Shown: piece by piece, positions 23,570-33,306 of the stretch
Layout: every line of letters starts with the position of its first letter
Numbering within the stretch: the stretch's first letter is position 1
Assembly (NCBI GenBank): GCA_963920765.1
Contig: OY987246.1
Location: 10,660,868 to 10,724,867 of the forward strand
Source of the DNA: Ulota crispa
Lineage: Eukaryota > Streptophyta > Bryopsida > Orthotrichales > Orthotrichaceae
DNA length: 64,000 nucleotides
Reading direction: 5' to 3'
Program-made: the position numbers and the translations under genes
The notes under the pieces: model-generated
What the model was told of the DNA's origin: nothing
The model's database searches: none
The model's input: only the letters and a program-made list of their open reading frames with translations

Positions 23570-25656
23570 GATTCAAAAGACCCTAACTAGAACTATAGTA
23601 GATGAAAGCAGGGTTTAATTTCTATTTTTGTCAAGGTAGAGCGACCCGCACCCCAGAATACAGGCAGGTAAGGAAAATCTGGCTAAAATTGGAAAAAATG
23701 AATGATCTACGTAAGTTCATCCAAAAACCTACTAATATAAGCTACTTTCATCCAAAATTTGGCGAATTGGAATTTTACTTTATGAAGGATATGGCAATTT
23801 TCATCGAGTTTTCACTTGGATTTTTTAGTGCAATGATCGCTAGCAGACTTTTGAGGTAAGATTTAGGCAATAATTAATCTAGAAATTAAAAGTTGGCTAG
23901 GAGCATCCTCAACCCAACAATTTTATCAACTTTGTAAAAACATTCTCATGGTGGGTCCTAGCTTGAGAATTGCAAACTTGGTCCAATTCACTATGCATGT
24001 GAGACGTGATCTCAAATAGGATAACAAAACCTAGGCTACACTGGGTAGTTTCAGCGGCCCTCAAGAGCCCTACAAATTGCTATATATATTGATGTTAAAG
24101 AAATGATGACTATTTGCAAGACAAAAATAGATCATGTCAGAAAAGCCCAACGACGCTAGCGTTCGAGCCTTGAGCGTTGAGCTTGTGAGCGGCGAGCATG
24201 AAGTCCACAAGCATGGAGCCCCAAACAAGATATTTATATGAAAAAAGGTCAAAATATAGTTTTGATTGGCATTAGTTTCAAAATTGGAAAGAAATTATTG
24301 TTCGAAGTAATATGTGGGATCTATTACCACGGATTTCAAGGTGCACCCATGGCCGTGTAGGTCTAATAAATTCTTGCAATTGATAGGTTTGGGGGTAGGT
24401 TGGTAACAAGATACTTGAGGCATTGATTCAAACAAGTTGCGGTTCAAGGGGGTATTGAATGGGTTAAGTATTGAAGGGTCATGATAATTCAAAGATTGAT
24501 AATTATTGAAATACTAATCGTGCTGAGACCACAAGAATTCTGTGTGGCTAAGCTGGGTTGCAAGTGACGCAAAAGACCATAAGTACGCACACTCTTTTGA
24601 CAACAAAGATTAACAGAATAGTAGGAACTATATGAAGAGTGAGTTAACTTTATTGGTACAAAATTTATGATAAGAATTTATGCAATCACTAAGGTTAAGA
24701 AGAAAATGAGTACAAGGGCATCAACATGAAACAACATGCAAATGTCACGGATGAAGGTATAAGTTTTGTGGTTCAACAGTTAGGACATGATAGAGTATTT
24801 TGGACTTTTGTTATTCACATATATAAAACATCAAGTACAAGGTCTTGACGTTCACGGAGTTTACATTACAAAAAAGAATACAACAATGTCATATCTGGTG
24901 GACAAAGCATTCATATAAAATTAAGCATAATGCTATTTTGGAACACATGAGATCACCTATGAAACATATAAGGAAAATCAATATGCTAATATACTAAGGA
25001 TATAGGACCTGGTCCTCTATAGCTCAACCTTGATGATCCTTGCTTGGATAAGGAGGGTTTAACCTCTGAGTAGCTAAGCTAGGGGCATGAATGACCTTGT
25101 CTTTTAGTTGGTCCATGTTGCAAATATACCAAAAAAATAATAGAGATGTTTGCAATTCACATACTACTGGCGACTTCCAATAGCAGAGACTGCTATGTTG
25201 GAAAAATCTGGACAATTTCATGCAGGGAAGTTTCCAATTGTGATTCTATAGACATTTTTTGAAGTCCCAGTCTTAGTTTCCATAGATAATATTGCACCTA
25301 AACCAGGTAAAGGAAGTAATGTAACTTCCAATATATTCCCATTTACATTACTTGCACTATTCCATTTGTTTTTGTGCTCAATAGTTGGGACATTAGCAAT
25401 ACGTCAAAGAGAGCAATTGTGCCTCCTAGTGGGAAATGGCTAGGATTTGGTGGGTTGACCTCTTTATAAACAATACATTGAAAGTCTCCTAGTGGGCTGA
25501 AAAGTCGGAGTAGAGATAAAGCAGGCTAGTCTTGCAAACAAAAACCTGCATGCTATAATAGAATAGATTCCTCACGAGTGAGCTTTGTACTAGATAGAAC
25601 TAGCTAAATCTCAGGAACCTCCGGCTAATCAATCACCCATTTGCTCTTAGAGCCTC
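23570..25656. other. No gene seen
   Basis: A few short frames with no recognisable content. The stretch 24500-25650 is less AT-rich and may be the non-coding part of an old element whose coding remnant is the minus-strand feature at 25657-26430. Confidence 0.35.
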
Positions 25657-26430
25657 TTACATAATGTTCAATATTGTTGGAGCAAAACCAGAAATATGTC
25701 TAAACCTGACGTCAAGAACCATATTCTTCTTTCCGCCCATGGTAAGTAGGGGCTGGAATTCCTTTGGAATATTTTGCAATTTTAGCAACACACTTGAAGT
25801 TGGTATTTCGCTGTTGAGCATGGCATTTAACATGTGACCTATGGCTGATCCTTGCAATGTGTCATTTGGATGTATCACAATCACTCTCATAAGGGATAGG
25901 CACATATGGGGCCGCATTTACCTTAGGGTCCAAAGTAATTCCTCTAGGAATATTTGAAGCAAGAATTGTTGACCTTGCCTTCACACAAGGTTGCTAGAAG
26001 TTAACCTTGTCTGGTCGGTGCAAATCCCCTTTGTCACCAATAGTTATATCCGCTTTCCTCTTCAAGCTTCCAAATACTTCCTCACCCTCTAAGTGAGAAA
26101 CACAAGTCCCCAAATCTAATGCCTCCGGCAAAACATTCAAAGCGTCCGCATTTTTTTAGGGTCATTGCCTGTCTAGCAGCTCTGAGTTTCAACTCATATT
26201 TAAATGAGGCAGTCCCTAAAGCGTGACCACTTAAGTAAGCCCTATAATTGGTCATCTGCATCCAGGCCCTTACGCTATTGTCATAAGTGGCATCAAAGAA
26301 ATGGTTACTTCAATTACTTGACACTTGCAGCCACTTGTTATGCACAGTGTTTGATAAGTTGCATGAAGAAACATTTGCCCATTCATCTCCGTTCAATCTG
26401 TGCAAAAAAATTTGTTCTCCAATGATCTAC
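25657..26430 (-). pseudogene. Decayed coding remnant, possibly transposase-derived
   Basis: Read on the minus strand, several consecutive open stretches have protein-like composition and follow one another in the right direction, with frame changes and stops between them. The upstream part (about 26425 down to 26180) includes the strings SNTVHNKWLQVSSN and SVRAWMQMTNYRAYLSGH. The middle includes SLKRKADITIGDKGDLHRPD and ARSTILASNIPRGITLDP. The last stretch (25917-25657) includes KLQNIPKEFQPLLTMGG. The spacing of aromatic and charged residues in the first part reminds me of transposon-encoded proteins in plants, but I cannot name the family. Some frame changes could be introns. It lies just outside the foldback palindrome and could have belonged to it; that is speculation. 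Confidence 0.35.
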
Positions 26431-27204
26431 AAAAAGTTAGAAGACAATAAAAGAACGTCTCTAACCGCGTTACGCAAGCACCTCATTACAAAATTCATTA
26501 AATTGAAAATTAGAGGATTGAATACAAACAACTTCAACTACCATCATACAAAGATAGGAGCATGAGATGGACTGAATGGCATAGCCCACAAAACTCAATT
26601 GCAGTGGATACAAATCATCACTAGTGTATGAAAATATTTAAATGTGGATAGCCTTGCCCTTTGGTAGTGGGTTAAAGTAGCATTCAACAAAATTAATGCA
26701 ACTTCCAAGGCTTCACAGTGATTGCTCATTCTAGGATGAACTTCTTCTTAACTTAGCAGCCCTAACAAGAGAACATTCTTGGAAGAATGACATTCGGGAG
26801 GAGCATATGGTGAGATGGCTTTTTGTCAAAAAAAGCTTAGTATCTTCCAAAACCCAACTCATTTTAATGATTTTTCCTTGACCAACTACAAGTCCCCAAT
26901 TATATAATGCTGCTTCATTTGATCATATATATTATTTGGTCTTCCATGTCCACTATACAACGTGCTCATTGAAGCTATTCAACAAATCAAACATTCATCC
27001 GCTACTACTAACTACTGAGGCCATAACACCTCAATACAATGACAAAAACATCCTATAGTATACATACAAATGAAATACATGAGAATATCACAGACAAAAA
27101 TCTTATTGTAATTAGTTAGGAAAAAGGCCATAAAAGGGAAAAAACCAGTACAAATTTCATGAAATCATTACGACTAAGGACACGTCATTGACTCATTAAG
27201 ATCA
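26431..27204. other. No supported gene
   Basis: Short minus-strand open pieces may continue the remnant at 25657-26430. A stray copy of the GAACATTCTTGGAAGAATG motif near 26770 resembles the 75-bp units of the neighbouring array. Confidence 0.35.
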
Positions 27205-27229
27205 TTCTTGAGCAAATGTCCAATTCAAG

Positions 27230-28930
27230 GTACCATAGGTTGAGTTAATTTTGATGGAAATGGTAGGCCAAGGAGCACATTCTTGCAAGAATGTTTAACC
27301 GAAGTTACCCTAGGTCTAGTATATTTTCACGGACAAGGTAAGCTAAGGAGCACATTCTTGTAAGAATGTTCAAATGAAGGTGCCTTAGGTGAAGTATATT
27401 TTCATAAACATGATAGGTGAAAGAGCACATTCTTGCAAGAATGTTCAAATGAAGGTACCCTAGGTCAGGTGTCTTTTCATAGACATGATAAGCCAAGGAG
27501 CACATTTTTGCAAGAGGTTGAAAGTACACTAGAAGTGTACCACTTTTGGCACAATTTTTACTATATTTAGTGTACATAAACACATCAAAAACACTAAAAT
27601 ATTGAATAACTTTTGTGAAAAGTATTGTTTTGGAAATTTGTTTTTGAGCCATTCTAGACCTAGTTGCAATCATTTGGAATCTTAAATACAATTAAGGAAA
27701 ACCTGATTTTTCACAAAATCATCCTTTGCCAAGAAACAAGCAAAAAATTAGCATTTTTTTTGTAGATATTTGAAAAATCTTTGATATATTTAGAAATTTG
27801 AATGCAGATTTAGATAGAAGAGCCGTCAATGTCTTTTGTGAACTAAGAGTGGAAGAATATGATTTCTCTAAGTCCAAAAGTTTTGTACTTTTCCATAATT
27901 TTCTAGTACTTTACTATTACTGTGATATTTCAATAGTGGTCCACAAAAGTACAAATTTAACAACATAAAATGTTTTTAAAAATTTTTTTAGTTATGATCC
28001 TATGTACTTATCTCATGTAGTTAATAGAAAAACAAAAAAAATATCTAAAAAAACCCTTTAAACTTTGAGCAATTTCAAGTATAAAATCATCTTTACTTAT
28101 ATTTTTGGATTGTGACACCCGAAGTGGTATACCTCTAGTGTACTCTCACCCAAATATGCTTAAATGAAGTTACCCTAGGTCTAGTATATTTTCACGCACA
28201 GGGTAGGTCAAGGAGCACATTCTTGCAAAAATGCTCATATGAAGGTATCATATGTCTAGTATATTTTCACGACTAAGGTTGGTCAAAGAGCACATTCTTG
28301 CAAGAATGCTCACATGAAGATATCACAGATGAAGTGCCTTTCCATAGACATGATAGGTCAAAGAGCACATTCTTGCAAGAATGCTCACATGAAGATACCA
28401 CAGATGAAGTGCCTTTCCATAGACATGATAGGTCAAAGAGCACATTCTTGCAAGAATGTTCAATTGAAGGTACTATAGGTGACGTATGTTTTTCAAGAAC
28501 AAGGTATGTCAAGGGGCACATTCTTGAATGAATGTTCAAATGAAGGTATTCTAAGTGAATTATATTTTCACGGACATGGTAAGTCAAAAAACACATTTTT
28601 GCAAGAATGCTCATATGAAGGTACCCTCGATGAAGTGTATTTTCACAAACATGGTAGGTCAAGGAGCACATTCTTGTAAGGATGCTCAAATGAAGATACC
28701 ATAAGTCTAGTATATTGTCACAGATATGGTAGGTCAAGGAGCACATTCTTGTAAGGATGCTCAAATGAAGCTACCATAAGTCTAGTATATTTTCACGACT
28801 ATGGTAGGTCAAAGAGCACGTTCTTGCAAGAATCTCTAGAGGAAGGTACTATAGGTGACGTGTGTTTTCACAAACATGGTAGGTCAAGGAGCACATACTT
28901 GCAAGAACATCCCATTGAAGGTGCTTTAGG
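27230..28930. repeat. Left outer array of 75-bp tandem units
   Basis: Unit starts recur every 75 bases (for example 27351 and 27426). A typical unit starts with CACATTCTTGCAAGAATG and continues through AAATGAAGGTACC and a TATTTTCAC segment to ATGGTAGGTCAAG. Because 75 is a multiple of three, frames stay open and repeat every 25 codons, which imitates a repeat protein. The array is interrupted at 27515-28151 by an unrelated element. Confidence 0.8.
27515..28151. mobile_element. MITE inserted in the left palindrome arm, 637 bp
   Basis: Terminal inverted repeats of about 40 bp start AGGTTGAAAGTACACTAGAA on the left; the right end is the inverse of GGGTGAGAGTACACTAGAGG. The corresponding place in the right arm has no such insert, so the insertion is younger than the palindrome or was lost on one side. 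It is non-coding. Confidence 0.65.
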
Positions 28931-29029
28931 TTTAGTTTAATTTACTAGAAATTGGTACTTTGTTGATGGATAGTAGCTAACATTGGACATTATTATTAGA
29001 CAAATGATATTGCTGAAGAACCCTGGCTG

Positions 29030-29670
29030 CGGATGCGCGCACCACCACCAACACCTTTGTTGACAATGGTGCTCAAGCTAATGCGGGCATCAACACCACC
29101 ACAAAGCCTTGGAGAACCTCTTTATCGGCAAAGGTGCTTGCGGTGGTGCCCGAGTCTGCACCGCCATTGAGCTTTATTTTGCTTCAAGATTTTGTGGGAT
29201 TCTCCAAAGCTCAATGGCAGTGCGGATGTGCGCACCAGTGCACCACTAGAAGACCTTCGCCGGCGAAGAGGTTGCAGAGGACTCAAACGTGGTGTGGATG
29301 TGCGCACCACCAGCAGACTTTTGCCGGCAAAGAGGTTACATAAGGCTCAAAGGTGGTATGGATGTGTGCACCACCAGGAGACTCTTGCTGGCAAAGAGGT
29401 TGCATAAGGCTCAAAGGTGGAATAGATGTGCACACCACCAAAAGACATTTGCTGGCAAAGACGTTGCAGAAGGCTCAAAGGTGGTCTAGATGTGGGTACC
29501 ATCAAAAGACCTTTGCCAGCAAAGAGGTTACATAAGGCTCAAAAGTGGTATGGATGTGCGCACCAACAGCAGACCTTTGTCGGCAAAGAGGTTGCATAAC
29601 GCTCAAAGTTAATGTGGATCAGTGAACCATTGTGAGCACCTTTGCCGGCAAAGATGCTCAATGTAAACCC
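29030..29670. repeat. Left inner array of 64-bp minisatellite units
   Basis: Units of 64 bp repeat the motif TTTGCCGGCAAAGAGGTT, then GCATAAGGCTCAAAGGTGG, then GATGTGCGCACCACCA. Since 64 is not a multiple of three, the same peptide recurs in shifted frames and gives several false open frames. GC content is higher than in the surroundings. Confidence 0.8.
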
Positions 29671-29814
29671 TAAAGTAGCACTAGCTTTTTAGAGTTTGTT
29701 TGAGCATTTTCAAATTTTTATGGTAATTGCTAGATTTTGAGGATGCGCGCAACGATATGTCTGATTTTCTCATTGTTCAAATACTATTTGTCTTCATGTG
29801 ATAGATTTTGCGGA

Positions 29815-30680
29815 TGCTGGCACTACAGCAAGCACCTTTATAGGTAAAAGAGCTCACACTTGTGCGCACATTCACACCACCTTTAAGCCTTATGCAACCT
29901 CTACGTCGGCGAAGGTCTCCTAGTGGTGACTTCATGCACACCCACCTTTGAATCCACTGCAACCTCTTTGCTAGCAAAGGTCTTCTAATGGTGCCCACAT
30001 CCATACCACCTTTGAGCATTATGCAACCTCTTTGTCGACAAAGGTCTGCTGTTGGTGCGCACATCCATACCNNNNNNNNNNNNNNNNNNNNNNNNNNNNN
30101 NNNNNNNNNNNNNNNNNNNNNNNNNNNNNNNNNNNNNNNNNNNNNNNNNNNNNNNNNNNNNNNNNNNNNNNNNNNNNNNNNNNNNNNNNNNNNNNNNNNN
30201 NNNNNNNNNNNNNNNNNNNNNNNNNNNNNNNNNNNNNNNNNNNNNNNNNNNNNNNNNNNNNNNNNNNNNNNAGCATTATGCAACCTCTTTGTCGACAAAG
30301 GTCTGCTGTTGGTGCGCACATCCATACCACTTTTGAGCCTTATGTAACCTCTTTGATGGCAAAGGTCTTTTGATGGTACCCACATCTATTCCACCTTTGA
30401 GCCTTATGCAACCTCTTTGCCAGCAAGAGTCTCCTGGTGGTGCACACATCCATACCACCTTTGAGCCTTATGTAACCTCTTTGCCGGCAAAAGTCTGCTG
30501 GTGGTGCGCACATCCACACCACGTTTGAGTCCTCTGCAACCTCTTCGCCGGCGAAGGTCTTCTAGTGGTGCACTGGTGCGCACATCCGCACTGCCATTGA
30601 GCTTTGGAGAATCCCACAAAATCTTGAAGCAAAATAAAGCTCAATGGCGGTGCAGACTCGGGCACCACCGCAAGCACCTT
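29815..30680. repeat. Right inner array of 64-bp units, containing an assembly gap
   Basis: Inverse of the left inner array, extended by several extra units on the loop side (29815-30071). The unit just before the gap and the unit just after it are identical over their visible length, which suggests that the gap hides further copies. Confidence 0.8.
30072..30271. other. Assembly gap of exactly 200 N
   Basis: The round size suggests a fixed placeholder rather than a measured distance. It lies inside a tandem array, where assemblies commonly break. Confidence 0.95.
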
Positions 30681-30889
30681 TGCCGATAAAGAGGTTCTCC
30701 AAGGCTTTGTGGTGGTGTTGATGCCCGCATTAGCTTGAGCACCATTGTCAACAAAGGTGTTGGTGGTGGTGCGCGCATCCGCAGCCAGGGTTCTTCAGCA
30801 ATATCATTTGTCTAATAATAATGTCCAATGTTAGCTACTATCCATCAACAAAGTACCAATTTCTAGTAAATTAAACTAAACCTAAAGCA

Positions 30890-32370
30890 CCTTCAATGGG
30901 ATGTTCTTGCAAGTATGTGCTCCTTGACCTACCATGTTTGTGAAAACACACGTCACCTATAGTACCTTCCTCTAGAGATTCTTGCAAGAACGTGCTCTTT
31001 GACCTACCATAGTCGTGAAAATATACTAGACTTATGGTAGCTTCATTTGAGCATCCTTACAAGAATGTGCTCCTTGACCTACCATATCTGTGACAATATA
31101 CTAGACTTATGGTATCTTCATTTGAGCATCCTTACAAGAATGTGCTCCTTGACCTACCATGTTTGTGAAAATACACTTCATCGAGGGTACCTTCATATGA
31201 GCATTCTTGCAAAAATGTGTTTTTTGACTTACCATGTCCGTGAAAATATAATTCACTTAGAATACCTTCATTTGAACATTCATTCAAGAATGTGCCCCTT
31301 GACATACCTTGTTCTTGAAAAACATACGTCACCTATAGTACCTTCAATTGAACATTCTTGCAAGAATGTGCTCTTTGACCTATCATGTCTATGGAAAGGC
31401 ACTTCATCTGTGGTATCTTCATGTGAGCATTCTTGCAAGAATGTGCTCTTTGACCAACCTTAGTCGTGAAAATATACTAGACATATGGTACCTTGATTTG
31501 AACATTCTTGCAAGAATGTGCTCCTTGACCTACCATGTTTGTGAAAATGCTTCACCTAGGGTACCTTCATATGAGCATTTTTGCAAGAATGTGCTCCTTG
31601 ACTTATCCTGTCCATGAAAATATAATTCACCTAGGATACCTTTGTTTGAACATTCTTGCAAGAATGTGGTGTTCGACCTATCATGTCTATGGAAAGGCAT
31701 TTGACCTAGGGTACCTTCATTTGAACATTCTTGCATGAATGTGCCTTTTGACATACCATGTCCGTGAAAATATACTAGACCTATGGTACCTTCATTTGGA
31801 CACTATTACAAGAATGTGCTCCTTGACCTACCATGTGCATGAAAATTCATTGGACCTAGAATAGCTTCATTTGAACATTCTTGCAAGAATGTGCTCCTTG
31901 GCCTACCATGTTTGTGAAAATATAATTCACTTAAACTACCTTCATTTGAACATTCTTGCAAGAATGTGCGTGTTTGACCTATCATGTCTATGAAAAGACA
32001 CTTGATCTAAGGTACCTTCATATGAGCATTCTTACAAGAATGTGCCCCTTGACCTACCATGTTTGTGAAAAATGTACTTCACCTAGGGTACGTTCATTTG
32101 AGCATTCTTGCAAGAATGTGCTCTTTGACCTACCATGTCCGTGAAAATATATTAGACCTAGGGTAGCTTCATTTGAACATTCTTGTAAGAATGTGCTGTT
32201 TGACCTATCATGTTTATGAAAAGGCACCTGACCTAGGGTACCTTCATTTAAAGATTCTTGCAAAAATGTGCTCTTTGACCTACCATGTCCATCAAAATAA
32301 AGTCAACCCATGGTACCTTCAATTGGATATTTTTGCAATAATGTGCTCCTTACTCGACTATTTTTGTCAC
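30890..32370. repeat. Right outer array of 75-bp tandem units
   Basis: Inverse of the left outer array. Close to the centre the two arms are nearly identical; outward from about 31450 the match to the left arm falls, and only unit-level similarity remains up to the outer border. A diverged second copy of the arm joint appears at about 32400-32530, in the same orientation as 30790-30900. Confidence 0.78.
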
Positions 32371-32389
32371 AATTATTCATCTTGAAATC

Positions 32390-33306
32390 AAATAGTCTCA
32401 GAGTAGGTTTCCCCTAGTATAATATTTTGCCAAGACTGATCTTATGCTCTGGCCACTCTCCGTCAACAAAACCCAATGTCTAGTGCATTAGAGGCAACCT
32501 AAGCTCTCTTCGATTGAATATTCTTAGAAGAATGTGTTCATTGGCCTTCCCTTGCCCGTCTTGGAAATAGAGCTATAAAGCTCAGTTAATGTATTCTGGC
32601 AAGGTGTCAACATTAGTTTTTGGATCATTGTGTTTAGTAATGTTATTGTATGTGGTTTTAGTTGTTGTAAGGGTTTTGTGGTTGACTTATTGCTTACTTC
32701 TATTTAAGAGGTTCTCTAAATTATGATAGTGTTCTGTATAGTTGTTGTTCTTATGTGGGTGAAGTCAGTACACTTATTCACCATTGTGCTTTATAATGCT
32801 TTTCAAGATACATCTATTTTGGCAACTGTTTTCTACTTTCAAGTGAAGGACGTACTTATGTAGGTATTTCTCATTATTTAATAGAACTTCCTCTTTATAT
32901 GTACTCTGCAATATTTGAACCTTGATGACCTTGCAAATATACCAACATGCAATTTGTTAGATAGTTCATAACAAATGGCTCAAAATGTCTGGAAATTGTT
33001 GAAGTAATTTTTTTGATGTCACATGCAATGACAACATACAAGCTTGGCAGCACATGACAAATTTTAGGACATACCTTTGTGGCAACACTTGAGGTTTTGG
33101 TCCTTCAAAAAGCAAGGGGGGACTAAAAGCTGCTAGGTAGAATGGAGATCCCAAGAAAGTAGCTATCGCCCTCATTACCTTGCCAAGGGCAAAGGATCTT
33201 GGCACCAACTTCCCCTATTTAGTTTACAAAGAGATTCATTTATGAAATGTCCATTCATTTCTGAAAATGGTTTTCTTTACACCATTCATCTTTTCTACTC
33301 TTCCAG
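32390..33306. other. No gene seen before the methyltransferase-like exons
   Basis: The first 140 bases are a diverged copy of the palindrome joint sequence. From about 33060 short open pieces might be upstream exons of the locus starting at 33307, but none carries a recognisable motif. Confidence 0.35.

Larger units (their letters stand above)
27205..32350. mobile_element. Foldback-type element: 5.2-kb palindrome with tandem-repeat arms
   Basis: Sequence from about 27205 to 29535 returns in inverse order from about 32350 down to 30276. Across the core of the arms, paired positions sum to 59811 (for example 28764 with 31047 and 29343 with 30468), so they are almost base-for-base mirror images. 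Each arm has an outer array of 75-bp units, a short unique joint (28930-29030 and 30780-30890) and an inner array of 64-bp units; an AT-rich loop lies near 29670-29815. Very long inverted repeats built from tandem units are the hallmark of foldback elements. The arms differ by whole units: the right lacks one 75-bp and one 64-bp unit. The left carries an extra MITE. No gene is visible inside; open frames in the arrays are by-products of the repeats. Confidence 0.75.

Noticed and set aside
28273-28764. 163-codon minus-strand frame of 25-residue repeats, possible repeat protein
   Set aside because: The 75-bp unit preserves frame by arithmetic. The mirror arm and other units contain stops, and there is no start context or conserved composition beyond the DNA repeat.
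28298-30680. CRISPR-like regular repeats
   Set aside because: Units are contiguous tandem repeats without unique spacers, in eukaryotic-type DNA.
29122-30689. Multiple identical small proteins of 60-71 residues in the inner array
   Set aside because: They are the 64-bp unit read in rotating frames on both strands of a palindrome, not genes.
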